Source of the DNA: Hyphomicrobiales bacterium
GTDB taxonomy: Bacteria; Pseudomonadota; Alphaproteobacteria; Rhizobiales; Rhizobiaceae
Reading direction: 5' to 3'
NCBI GenBank assembly: GCA_900465685.1
Contig: UEGR01000005.1
Location: 372,001 to 436,000 of the forward strand
Length of the DNA: 64,000 bases
Below are positions 18,130-26,665 of this stretch, piece by piece (within the stretch, counting starts at the first letter, position 1; the number at the start of each line of letters is the position of its first letter). Under the pieces are notes generated by a model. The model was not told where the DNA came from, made no database searches, and saw nothing but the letters and a program-made list of their open reading frames with translations. The position numbers were made by a program, and so were the translations under genes.

Positions 18130-20619
18130 TTACTTCTTGCGCGGTACTTTCGGTACCGAGGACTTGGCAGCCGAAGCTTTCGGCGCCGCCTTGGCGGCTG
18201 GCTTCGGAGCTGGTTCGTCCTTACCGGCGAGAACCTTTTCCTTTTCAGCCTTCTTCGGTGCGGCCTTCCGACGAGGAGAAATCTTCTTCTCCGCCGGAAT
18301 GTCCTTCTTCGGCTTCACAGGCTGCTCGGCAACCGATTCCAGTGACAGGTCGGTCTTGCCGTCTGCCTTGGTGATCACGTCGACGCGCACTGTGCCGCCA
18401 TGCTTGAGCTTTCCGAACAGCACTTCATCAGCCAATGGCTTCTTGATGTGCTCCTGAATGACACGTCCAAGCGGACGGGCACCCATGCGCTCGTCATAGC
18501 CCTTGTCGGCAAGCCATGCGATTGCGCCTTCGGTCAGTTCGAAGGTAACACCACGTTCGGCAAGCTGTGCTTCCAGTTGAAGAACGAACTTCTGCACGAC
18601 CTGATGAATAACCGGAACCGGCAGCGGACCGAACGGAATGATCGCATCGAGACGGTTGCGGAACTCCGGCGTGAACAGCCGGTTGATCGCTTCCATATCG
18701 TCGCCTTCACGCCGCGTGGAGCCGAAGCCAATTGCCGCTCTGGCCATATCCGACGCACCGGCATTGGTGGTCATGATCAGGATCACGTTGCGGAAATCGA
18801 TCTTCTTGCCGTTATGGTCAGTCAGCGAGCCATGATCCATGACCTGCAACAGAATGTTGTAGAGGTCCGGATGCGCCTTCTCGATTTCGTCGAGCAGCAG
18901 CACGCAATGCGGATGCTGATCGACGCCATCGGTCAGAAGACCGCCCTGGTCGAACCCGACATAGCCGGGAGGTGCACCGATCAGCCGCGAAACCGTATGG
19001 CGCTCCATATATTCCGACATGTCGAAACGCAGAAGCTCCACACCGAGCGAAGCAGCAAGCTGCTTGGCAACTTCCGTCTTACCGACGCCGGTTGGGCCGG
19101 AGAACAGATAGGAGCCGATTGGCTTGTCCGGTTCACGCAGACCCGCACGAGCCAGCTTGATCGAGGCCGACAGCGCTTCGATAGCCAGATCCTGACCATA
19201 GACGACACGTTTCAGTTCCGCATCGAGATGCGACAGGACCAGTTCGTCATCCTTCGAGACGGACTTCGGCGGAATACGGGCCATCGTCGCGATAGTCGCT
19301 TCGATTTCCTTTACGCCGATGGTCTTCTTGCGCTTGTTTTCCGGCAAAAGCATCTGGCTCGCACCGGTTTCGTCGATCACATCAATCGCCTTGTCGGGCA
19401 GCTTGCGATCCGAAATATAGCGCGCGGACAATTCCACCGCCGACTTGATGGCGTCGACCGTGTATTTGACCTTGTGAAAATCCTCGAAGTAAGGCTTCAG
19501 CCCTTTCATGATTTCAATCGCATCCGGGATCGACGGTTCATTGACGTCGATCTTCTGGAAGCGACGCACAAGGGCCCGATCCTTCTCGAAGAACTGGCGA
19601 TATTCCTTATAGGTCGTTGACCCGATGCAACGGATCGCGCCGGAAGAAAGCGCAGGCTTGAGCAGGTTTGATGCATCCATCGCACCGCCCGAAGTCGCAC
19701 CGGCTCCGATGACCGTATGAATTTCGTCGATGAACAGCACCGCGCCCGGAAACTCTTCGAGTTCCTTCACGACCTGCTTCAGACGTTCTTCAAAGTCACC
19801 GCGATAGCGCGTACCAGCCAGAAGCGTGCCCATGTCGAGCGAGAAAATCGTCGCGTCGGCGAGCGCTTCGGGAACCTGTCCTTCCACGATACGCTTTGCG
19901 AGACCCTCGGCAATGGCGGTCTTGCCGACGCCGGGATCACCCACATAAAGCGGGTTGTTCTTCGAGCGGCGGCACAGGACCTGAATCGTCCGGCTGATTT
20001 CGCTGTCGCGACCGATCAGCGGATCAATACGACCGGCTTTGGCTTTGTCATTGAGGTTGACGCAGTAAGCGGACAAGGCGTCCTGCTTCTTCTTCGGTCC
20101 CTCTTCCTGCTCCACGCCGGGGCGTTGCTCTTCGCTCGGATTTTCAGCGCCGCGCGGAGAACGGGTTTCACCGCTCTGAGGACGCTTGGAAATGCCGTGC
20201 GAAATATAGTTCACGGCGTCGTAACGGGTCATCTGCTGTTCCTGAAGGAAGTAGGCAGCATGGCTTTCCCGTTCCGCGAAGATGGCGACGAGCACATTGG
20301 CGCCCGTGACTTCTTCACGATTCGACGACTGGACGTGAATGACCGCGCGCTGGATTACGCGCTGGAAGGCGGCCGTCGGTTTGGAATCCTCGTCATAGCC
20401 GGTGACGAGATTATCCAGTTCGCGGTCGATATAATCGGTAACGACGCGCTTCAGGTGGTCCAGATCGACGTTGCAGGCGCGCATCACTGCACCCGCATCC
20501 TGATCGTCGATCAGGGCAAGCAAAAGATGTTCGAGCGTAGCATATTCGTGATGCCGCTCGTTTGCGATTGTCAGGGCTTGATGCAGTGCCCTTTCAAGGC
20601 TGGGAGAGAACGATGGCAT
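18130..20619 (-). CDS. clpA: ATP-dependent Clp protease ATP-binding subunit ClpA
   Basis: AAA+ unfoldase that feeds substrates to ClpP. The 829-residue protein has a double Clp N-domain (1-145), then AAA module 1 with Walker A 'GDPGVGKTAIAEG' (227-239) and AAA module 2 with 'GPTGVGKTEVAKQLAAS'. The C-terminal 65 or so residues after the D2 small domain are a Lys/Ala/Pro-rich low-complexity tail ('AAPKPAAKAAPKASAAK'-like) that E. coli ClpA lacks. It is six bases downstream of clpS, the adaptor, in the classical clpSA pair. Confidence 0.96.
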   Translation of the reverse strand: MPSFSPSLERALHQALTIANERHHEYATLEHLLLALIDDQDAGAVMRACNVDLDHLKRVVTDYIDRELDNLVTGYDEDSKPTAAFQRVIQRAVIHVQSSNREEVTGANVLVAIFAERESHAAYFLQEQQMTRYDAVNYISHGISKRPQSGETRSPRGAENPSEEQRPGVEQEEGPKKKQDALSAYCVNLNDKAKAGRIDPLIGRDSEISRTIQVLCRRSKNNPLYVGDPGVGKTAIAEGLAKRIVEGQVPEALADATIFSLDMGTLLAGTRYRGDFEERLKQVVKELEEFPGAVLFIDEIHTVIGAGATSGGAMDASNLLKPALSSGAIRCIGSTTYKEYRQFFEKDRALVRRFQKIDVNEPSIPDAIEIMKGLKPYFEDFHKVKYTVDAIKSAVELSARYISDRKLPDKAIDVIDETGASQMLLPENKRKKTIGVKEIEATIATMARIPPKSVSKDDELVLSHLDAELKRVVYGQDLAIEALSASIKLARAGLREPDKPIGSYLFSGPTGVGKTEVAKQLAASLGVELLRFDMSEYMERHTVSRLIGAPPGYVGFDQGGLLTDGVDQHPHCVLLLDEIEKAHPDLYNILLQVMDHGSLTDHNGKKIDFRNVILIMTTNAGASDMARAAIGFGSTRREGDDMEAINRLFTPEFRNRLDAIIPFGPLPVPVIHQVVQKFVLQLEAQLAERGVTFELTEGAIAWLADKGYDERMGARPLGRVIQEHIKKPLADEVLFGKLKHGGTVRVDVITKADGKTDLSLESVAEQPVKPKKDIPAEKKISPRRKAAPKKAEKEKVLAGKDEPAPKPAAKAAPKASAAKSSVPKVPRKK

Positions 20620-20625
20620 ATGACC

Positions 20626-20976
20626 TCACTTTTTCTCCATCACGCATTGCAGCGGATGCTGATTCTGGCGGGCAAAATCCATGACCTGGCTCACTTTGGT
20701 CTCGGCGACTTCGTATGTAAATACACCGCATTCACCAACACCGTGATTGTGAACATGCAGCATGATGCGCGTGGCATCATCAAGGCTTTTTTGGAAAAAA
20801 CGCTGCAGGACATGTACGACGAACTCCATGGGGGTGTAGTCGTCGTTTAGAAGCAGGACACGGTAGAGGCTGGGCTTCTTGGTTTTAGGCTGCGTGCGCG
20901 TGACCACAACGGTGCCGTTATCCGGCCCGTTCCCGCCATCGGTCTTGCTTTGCATGATTGTATTGAAATGCCTCAT
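20626..20976 (-). CDS. clpS: ATP-dependent Clp protease adaptor ClpS
   Basis: Adaptor that binds N-end-rule substrates and delivers them to ClpA. The 116-residue form has the core '[20 protein letters not shown]' with the Asn-Asp pocket residues, then '[21 protein letters not shown]'. Three in-frame starts are possible: TTG at 20991, ATG at 20976 and ATG at 20955. None has a strong ribosome-binding site, so I give the middle one. Directly upstream of clpA. Confidence 0.93.
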   Translation of the reverse strand: MRHFNTIMQSKTDGGNGPDNGTVVVTRTQPKTKKPSLYRVLLLNDDYTPMEFVVHVLQRFFQKSLDDATRIMLHVHNHGVGECGVFTYEVAETKVSQVMDFARQNQHPLQCVMEKK

Positions 20977-21406
20977 GAAACCTGTACCCAAATGCCCATC
21001 TGCCGACCCCGCCCTGCGTCAATATGTAGGTCTTTTCCTGCTGATTTTAAGCCCTTCAGTGGCACTTGCAACCGAGACTTATTACCAGCGAGCCCCTTGA
21101 CACAACTAATATAGGTCAAGGCCCGGTTTGCTAACGCTTTCTGCAAAAAACCGCCGTCGCATTTTGTCCGAACAGATGCCGTTCAGTCGTAAAACGGTCT
21201 TCATAAATGCGTGATCAAAGGTGGGAACCACATCGGGCGACCAAAAAAATTTTCGGATAATTATGAACGACACGCTTACCATAAACGGATTGGTAACGCT
21301 GATGACATTAGGGTGGAGGAATTAGATCGCTGTGTGCCTTTTGTGCCGCAGCATAAAAGTTCCGGCAAGGCCAGCTCATAGGCCAGCATTCAGATAGGTC
21401 ATCATC
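20977..21406. promoter_or_regulatory. Divergent promoter region between clpS and the carboxypeptidase gene
   Basis: About 430 bp with no supported gene, between genes read outwards on both strands, so both promoters should lie here. A perfect 7-bp inverted repeat, CCTTGAC at 21095-21101 and GTCAAGG at 21115-21121, contains a TTGACA-like hexamer but lacks a clear -10 at the right distance. The stretch 21140-21260 has no structure I can name. Confidence 0.4.
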
Positions 21407-22843
21407 GTGCGTTTGGCATTCAGTAAAGTCGCATATGCCCTGAAAAAAGCGGCGCAAGCTACGCTCCTTCTCGCGACCGTGACGGGCTGTTCGACAGCCT
21501 CCACCACGATACCGGCTATTGCCGCAAGCGACAGGTATGCTGCAATCGTCGTCGATGCGAACACGGGCAAGACGCTATTTGCCGCGAATGCCGATGCGCA
21601 GCGTTATCCCGCTTCGCTGACCAAGATGATGACGCTCTATATGCTGTTTGAGGCCATGCAGGCCGGACGCATCAACCGCGATACGCCGATTCCTGTGTCG
21701 GCTTATGCCCGCGCACGTCCGCCAACAAAGATCGGTTTCCGCCCCGGCCAGACCATTCGCGCTGAAGATGCGGCACTCGCCATGGTCACCAAATCCGCCA
21801 ATGACGCGGCCACCGCAGTCGGCGAGTATATTGGCGGCTCGGAAGAGCGTTTTGCCCAGATGATGACCGCCAAGGCGCGTCGTCTCGGCATGCGCAACAC
21901 CACTTTCCGCAACGCATCCGGCCTTCCGAACATGGCGCAGCATTCCACAGCGCGCGACATGGCGATTCTCGGCATTGCGCTGCGTCAGCATTTCCCGCGT
22001 GAATTCGCGTATTTCTCGCGCCGCAGCTTCGTTTATCGTGGTCAGACCATCAATGGTCACAACCGTCTGCTCGGCCGCATCGAAGGCGTGGACGGCATCA
22101 AGACCGGTTATACCAATGCTTCCGGCTACAACCTCGTTTCGTCGGTCAATCTCGATGGCCGCCGCATCGTCGCCGTTGTCATGGGCGGTAATACCGGTGC
22201 AAGCCGTGATGCCCATATGGCGCAGCTGATCAACAAATATCTGCCGCAGGCCAAACGTGGCCGCAGCACAGACGCCCTCATTGCAGCGACGAATGACGTG
22301 CCGCAAACAGTTGCCGCTGTCGATCTGCCGAAGGCAAAACAGGCGCCTGTTCCCGTTGCACGCGTAGAAACGGTCAACGACACGATCAATAACGAATCCG
22401 GTGAAGGCGATGCGGATCAGCCGCAGGTGCTGGCTCTGGCCGCTCCGACCGCCCGTCCGGCAGCCCTTGCCGCACAAGCAGCCGTTCGCCCGACGCCAAA
22501 GGCCTCTATCCCATCGGGAACGTTGCAGGCCCAAGCGCAGGCTCAGGCATCGCAGCAGGATGTTGACCCGGTCACGACCGCTTCGGCGCCATCAGCTGGC
22601 GGCTGGGCCATCCAGATCGGTTCTCTGCCAAGCGAAGGTCAGGCTCGCGACATGCTTGCCAAGGCTTCCTCGTCTGTCGGTGGCGCGCTGCGCAGTGCAT
22701 CGCCCTACACGGAAACCTTCAGCAAGGGCAACGCCACTTACTACCGTGCCCGTTTTGTCGGCTTCAACTCGAAGCAGGCTGCATGGGATGCCTGCGCATC
22801 TCTCAAGAAGAAGAGCTTCGGCTGCTATGCCGTTGCCAACTGA
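21407..22843 (+). CDS. D-alanyl-D-alanine carboxypeptidase with SPOR domain
   Basis: Penicillin-binding protein that trims peptidoglycan stem peptides. In 478 residues it has all three active-site motifs: Ser70-x-x-Lys73 in 'RYPASLTKMMTLYML', Ser130-Ala-Asn132 in 'MVTKSANDAATAVGEY', and Lys232-Thr-Gly234 in 'GIKTGYTNASGYN'. A long Ala/Pro/Gln linker (about 300-395) leads to a C-terminal SPOR domain ('AGGWAIQIGSLPSEGQARDM') that binds denuded septal glycan. The N-terminus 'LLLATVTGCSTAS' resembles a lipobox with Cys28, so it may be a lipoprotein. Start is GTG at 21407. A hairpin without T-run follows at 22850-22872. Confidence 0.92.
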   Translation: MRLAFSKVAYALKKAAQATLLLATVTGCSTASTTIPAIAASDRYAAIVVDANTGKTLFAANADAQRYPASLTKMMTLYMLFEAMQAGRINRDTPIPVSAYARARPPTKIGFRPGQTIRAEDAALAMVTKSANDAATAVGEYIGGSEERFAQMMTAKARRLGMRNTTFRNASGLPNMAQHSTARDMAILGIALRQHFPREFAYFSRRSFVYRGQTINGHNRLLGRIEGVDGIKTGYTNASGYNLVSSVNLDGRRIVAVVMGGNTGASRDAHMAQLINKYLPQAKRGRSTDALIAATNDVPQTVAAVDLPKAKQAPVPVARVETVNDTINNESGEGDADQPQVLALAAPTARPAALAAQAAVRPTPKASIPSGTLQAQAQAQASQQDVDPVTTASAPSAGGWAIQIGSLPSEGQARDMLAKASSSVGGALRSASPYTETFSKGNATYYRARFVGFNSKQAAWDACASLKKKSFGCYAVAN

Positions 22844-22916
22844 TCAAGCGCGAGGGGACTTTCGCCCCTCGCAACAGCTTCAAACCCGAATTTTGTAAAG
22901 CGTAGAGGGTTTCGAG

Positions 22917-23210
22917 ATGTCCAATATGAAAGACACTTACGTACAACCGCCGCTGAAGACCGTCTGGTCTCATGAAGAAAACCGTGCGCCTGCACTCGGC
23001 GGGCTGTTCTCGGTGCAGACACTCAAACAAGCCGCATTGCGAATTGCCGATGTGCGCCGCGGCACCGGGTTTCAAACCCGTGATCTCGTCGGCCTGCTGG
23101 TTAGCCACGCAGCCCGCAACAAGCGCCTTTCCCAGCCACGCGCAAGAATGCGCATGACACTGCCTGTCAATTCGAACACGATCACCGTTCGCGTTACGAT
23201 CGAGAACTGA
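22917..23210 (+). CDS. Conserved-looking hypothetical protein, 97 residues
   Basis: Not recognised as any named family. A soluble basic protein with no signal peptide or membrane segment; the middle 'LGGLFSVQTLKQAALRIADV' looks helical and the end 'MTLPVNSNTITVRVTIEN' looks like beta strands. An AGAGGG lies about eight bases before the ATG at 22917, with another ATG three codons later. It follows the carboxypeptidase by 73 bp and is closed by a strong terminator, so it is very probably a real gene, possibly co-transcribed with the carboxypeptidase. Confidence 0.6.
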   Translation: MSNMKDTYVQPPLKTVWSHEENRAPALGGLFSVQTLKQAALRIADVRRGTGFQTRDLVGLLVSHAARNKRLSQPRARMRMTLPVNSNTITVRVTIEN

Positions 23211-23229
23211 CGGAACCAAACTGAACTAC

Positions 23230-23262
23230 AAAAAGCCCGCCGATTGGCGGGCTTTTTGTTTT
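23230..23262 (+). terminator. Bidirectional intrinsic terminator
   Basis: AGCCCGCC at 23234-23241 pairs with GGCGGGCT at 23246-23253 across GATT, with A-run before and TTTTTGTTTT after. It serves the 22917 gene on the plus strand and the DUF1489 gene has its stop 15 bp further on the other strand. Confidence 0.93.
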
Positions 23263-23276
23263 AAAAGACATTCAAA

Positions 23277-23714
23277 TCAGAGCAGCCCGAGTGCGGCCAG
23301 TTCCTGACGCAGTTCGGCGGGAAGTGCCGCTCTGCCCGATTTTCCGGCTGCTTCATCACGCGGCACTTCATTGTCGCTCAGATAACGCCACCCCTGAAAA
23401 GCGCGGCGCGGTTGCCATTCCGTCGGAACGATCTTCGGTTCCAGCACGAAGTGGCAGCGGCTGATACCTGCTTCATCCGTAAAGGGTCGGACATCCAGCA
23501 GTCGCTGACGGCACTGGATATTGCCCTTGATGACCCAGTAAAGCGAACCGCCCTCAAGCAACTCGTCAATGCGCTTTGGCACCATCCGCGTCGTGTGGGT
23601 CTGTTCGGGCACGAGCCCAACGCCCCGCTGTTCGGCGAGGCGGAAATCGATCCAGGCTGCGAGATCTTCGATACTATCGCAACCAACACAAAGCTTGACG
23701 AGATTGAGAGCCAT
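23277..23714 (-). CDS. DUF1489 family protein
   Basis: A 145-residue cytoplasmic protein that matches the DUF1489 family of alphaproteobacteria: 'NLVKLCVGCDSIEDLAAW', 'THTTRMVPKRIDELLEGGSLYWVIKG' and 'ISRCHFVLEPKIVPTEWQPR'. No function is established. It is monocistronic or follows sdaA (70 bp upstream, same strand). Confidence 0.85.
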   Translation of the reverse strand: MALNLVKLCVGCDSIEDLAAWIDFRLAEQRGVGLVPEQTHTTRMVPKRIDELLEGGSLYWVIKGNIQCRQRLLDVRPFTDEAGISRCHFVLEPKIVPTEWQPRRAFQGWRYLSDNEVPRDEAAGKSGRAALPAELRQELAALGLL

Positions 23715-23783
23715 GGAAGCGGTTTAGCCAAGGGACGCGACCGCTTCAAGCGTGAAGAATCGCGTTCTCCTAAAATTGAGCGC

Positions 23784-25187
23784 TCAGCAGGCCACCACGT
23801 TCACAGCAAGACCGCCCTGACTGGTTTCCTTGTAGCGCTCGCTCATGTCATGGCCGGTCTGGCGCATGGTTTCGATGCAGGCATCCAGCGGCACGAAATG
23901 CTTGCCATCGCCCTTCACTGCCAGCGACGCAGCGGTCACCGCCTTCACGGCACCCAGCGCATTGCGTTCGATGCACGGCACCTGAACCAGTCCGGCGACC
24001 GGATCGCACGTCATGCCAAGGTGATGCTCCAGCGCGATTTCAGCTGCATTTTCGATCTGTTCGGGCGAACCGCCGAGAACTGCGGCGAGTCCGGCAGCAG
24101 CCATTGCCGAAGCGGAACCCACCTCGCCCTGGCAGCCAACCTCTGCGCCGGAAATAGACGCATTGTGCTTGATAACGCCGCCGATAGCCGCTGATGTCAG
24201 CAGAAAATCGCGTATGCCCTTCTCGTCGGCATCGTCGTGAAAATGCAGATAATAGCGGAGGACCGCCGGGACTACGCCCGCCGCGCCATTGGTCGGGGCC
24301 GTAACCACCCTGCCGCCCGAGGCGTTTTCCTCGTTGACCGCCATGGCATAGACCGACAGCCAATCATTGGCGAGCAGCGGATTGCTACGATTGTTGCGCC
24401 AGTCGTCCTGAAGCTTGTCGTGGATATGCCGCGCACGACGACGAACGCCGAGCCCCCCCGGCATAATGCCCTCACGGCTCAGGCCGCGCTCAATGCAGCC
24501 GCGCATAGCACCCCAGACGCGGTCCAGACCTGCGTCGAGTTCGTCCCGCGACATATGCACTTCTTCATTTGCGCGCTTCATTTCAGCGATCGACAGCCCA
24601 CTATCATGGGCCATGACCAGCATCTCGGCGGCATTCCGGAAAGGATAAGGCACATCGGCCTTGTCATCCTGTTTCGCTCCGCTGCGCTGGACGCGGCTCA
24701 ACTCTTCTTCCGTGACAACGAAACCGCCGCCAATGGAAAAATAAGCACGGCGCAACAGGAGATTGTCGTCACGGTCATAAGCGGAGAATGCCATGCCGTT
24801 GGCGTGGCCGGGAAGCGGCGTCTTGCGGTCGAGAACGAGATCGACCGCCGGGTCGAACTGATAGGACGGATGGCCTTCCGGCTGCACCTTCTTAGCTGCC
24901 AGAACCTTCTCGACTTCCGAATCCATGATATCGGGGTCAATCGTGTCGGGCAGAAAACCGCAAAGGCCAAGAATGACCGCGCGGTCGGTCGCATGACCAA
25001 CGCCGGTATAGGCCAGCGAACCGTGCAGGCTCGCTTTCAGGCGAACGATCTTGGAATGCGCAGGCCGAGGCCAGTTGCCGCTGATGATCTCATTGAGAAA
25101 CATTCGGGCAGCCGTCATGGGCCCCATCGTATGGGAACTGGAAGGCCCAATACCAATCTTGAAGAGATCGAAAACCGACAGAAACAT
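23784..25187 (-). CDS. sdaA: L-serine ammonia-lyase, single-chain iron-sulfur type
   Basis: Deaminates L-serine to pyruvate and ammonia using an oxygen-labile 4Fe-4S cluster. The 467-residue protein has the N-terminal beta domain ('[20 protein letters not shown]') and C-terminal alpha domain with cluster cysteines in '[17 protein letters not shown]', '[20 protein letters not shown]'. I chose the ATG at 25187, giving '[12 protein letters not shown]', over the longer open frame because it matches the family start and has AAGG upstream. A hairpin-forming palindrome lies 75 bp upstream. Confidence 0.94.
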   Translation of the reverse strand: MFLSVFDLFKIGIGPSSSHTMGPMTAARMFLNEIISGNWPRPAHSKIVRLKASLHGSLAYTGVGHATDRAVILGLCGFLPDTIDPDIMDSEVEKVLAAKKVQPEGHPSYQFDPAVDLVLDRKTPLPGHANGMAFSAYDRDDNLLLRRAYFSIGGGFVVTEEELSRVQRSGAKQDDKADVPYPFRNAAEMLVMAHDSGLSIAEMKRANEEVHMSRDELDAGLDRVWGAMRGCIERGLSREGIMPGGLGVRRRARHIHDKLQDDWRNNRSNPLLANDWLSVYAMAVNEENASGGRVVTAPTNGAAGVVPAVLRYYLHFHDDADEKGIRDFLLTSAAIGGVIKHNASISGAEVGCQGEVGSASAMAAAGLAAVLGGSPEQIENAAEIALEHHLGMTCDPVAGLVQVPCIERNALGAVKAVTAASLAVKGDGKHFVPLDACIETMRQTGHDMSERYKETSQGGLAVNVVAC

Positions 25188-25261
25188 TCCACACCTTCTA
25201 CAGCCCGTCGACATGCGAGGACTGACCAAGCTTTGACCGTAACGCTGGCCCTGTCAGGACA

Positions 25262-25285
25262 GTTGTATGCGCAAGCGAATACAAC
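25262..25285. promoter_or_regulatory. Interrupted palindrome upstream of sdaA
   Basis: GTTGTAT at 25262-25268 and ATACAAC at 25279-25285 are exact inverted repeats, with CGC/GCG complementary in between. The near-dyad is 75 bp before the sdaA start. It could be an operator for a dimeric regulator or a leader hairpin; no regulator gene is adjacent. Confidence 0.35.
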
Positions 25286-25428
25286 ACGCGTTTCGGTACA
25301 TTCATATCAGATAGTGTAGGAAAGGAATAACGCAAACGGATTGCCGAAATGCGGCATCAATTTTCCGGAATGCGTAGCTCTGTTTCCGCGCTGCCGTCGG
25401 ATCAGCCTGATCCGCAGCGCCTCGTCGA

Positions 25429-25539
25429 TCAGACAGAGAAGAGGTAGGCCATGAGAATGATAGCGGCGAGCCCAATGACTGCCCAGAGCGTAACGCCCCA
25501 GCAGGATTTTTGAACGGTTTCGTCCATGGAACTTTTCAT
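25429..25539 (-). CDS. Putative 36-residue single-pass membrane protein
   Basis: An ATG at 25539 (or 25527) opens a short frame ending in TGA at 25429-25431. The peptide begins 'MKSSMDETVQKSCWGVTLWA' and continues with a hydrophobic stretch 'VIGLAAIILMAYLF', a clean single membrane helix with a short polar N-terminus. A GGGTT lies just before the first ATG, so the ribosome-binding site is weak. It lies alone between sdaA and the ydcF-like gene in a region otherwise without genes. Amino-acid pattern argues for a real small protein; function unknown. Confidence 0.5.
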   Translation of the reverse strand: MKSSMDETVQKSCWGVTLWAVIGLAAIILMAYLFSV

Positions 25540-25758
25540 AACCCTATTGTGTATCGGTCCGGATAACAGCGGTTTTGATCACGTCACTGTTACCAATCAT
25601 ATAGCTATGTGAAGCGCAAAAAGCAACGGCGAAAAGCGGCTGAAATGCGGCGACCTGTTAAAACCACTAGCGCCGCACTTCAAAAACATAACTCCAATCA
25701 AACACTTACGAAATTTTTTCGTTAACAAAAGCTTTATAGTGACGGCAGAATTGCGGCA

Positions 25759-26598
25759 TCAGGGTTGTGGCAGGAACATATCTGTCTTGCCTGTGAACCG
25801 GTAAGCGGCCAGCCCGACCCACTCCCGCATTGCCACGCTGAAGCGTGACAGGGCGTCATTGGGTGACTCCAGATAGATGGAGAGTTTTTCGTTGAGACGC
25901 GTCTTGTAATCGACTGGCCAAGCGATCACGTCGAAACCGGCCTTGCGAAAACAGCCGACAGAACGCGGCATGTGATAAGCGGAGGTCACCAGCAACCACT
26001 TTTCACCCGGCTTGGGCTGGGCCAGCTCTTTCGAAAACTCCGCATTTTCAACCGTGTTGCGCGACTTGTTCTCGTAAATATAGCGATCCCCGGAAAAACC
26101 CAGATCATTCAAAAGCGCGCGGGTCGTGTCGGCTTCACTGCTCGATTCTTCAAAAAATGCGCCCTCGCCGCCGGAAACGATAATTTTCGCATTCGGATAA
26201 AGCCGCGCAAGCCGCATGGTCTCGACGATGCGGTCGGCGGCGCTGTTCAGTTCAAATCCCGGCCGTCCCGCATTGATGTCACCGTTCATATAACCGCCCA
26301 GCACAACGATGCCGTCGACATGTTCCGGCAATGCGGCTTTTGGGAAACGGTCTTCAAGCGGCGCGAGAAACAATGCGCCAAGTGTGGTGAACGCGCTAAA
26401 AAACAGGATGAGCGCTGCCGCACCCAGCGCAGCCAGACCGGTTTTGCGAAAACCGATCCATAGGGCCACAAAGCCAAGCAAAACGAACAGAAAAATGATC
26501 GTAAGCGGTTGAAAGAAAAGCCAGAAAAGTTTTGAAAAACTATAGAACACTATGAAGCCCCAAGCGTAACGATCAATGCGGGATCGAATCCCGCTCAT
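25759..26598 (-). CDS. YdcF/SanA-like membrane-anchored protein (DUF218)
   Basis: The 279-residue protein has two N-terminal membrane helices ('FYSFSKLFWLFFQPLTIIFL' and 'LAALGAAALILFFSAF'), then a DUF218 domain with 'VDGIVVLGGYMNGDINAGRP', 'AKIIVSGGEGAFFEE' and 'EKWLLVTSAYHMPRSVGCFR'. Family members such as ElyC and SanA affect envelope precursors. The ATG at 26598 gives the family start; no clear ribosome-binding site is seen. It is divergent from the HGSNAT-like gene with a 67-bp spacer. Confidence 0.85.
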   Translation of the reverse strand: MSGIRSRIDRYAWGFIVFYSFSKLFWLFFQPLTIIFLFVLLGFVALWIGFRKTGLAALGAAALILFFSAFTTLGALFLAPLEDRFPKAALPEHVDGIVVLGGYMNGDINAGRPGFELNSAADRIVETMRLARLYPNAKIIVSGGEGAFFEESSSEADTTRALLNDLGFSGDRYIYENKSRNTVENAEFSKELAQPKPGEKWLLVTSAYHMPRSVGCFRKAGFDVIAWPVDYKTRLNEKLSIYLESPNDALSRFSVAMREWVGLAAYRFTGKTDMFLPQP

Positions 26599-26665
26599 CG
26601 CAATACTATAGAATTGGCTGCAGGCTGTGTTAGAGATTTGCGAGGAATCGGAGCCGGAAAGCACC

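Noticed and set aside
18400-19620. 406-codon plus-strand frame opposite clpA
   Set aside because: Antisense shadow of the AAA modules; no ribosome-binding site or recognisable domain.
19717-20850. 377-codon plus-strand frame opposite clpA/clpS
   Set aside because: Spans two real genes on the other strand and contains no domain pattern.
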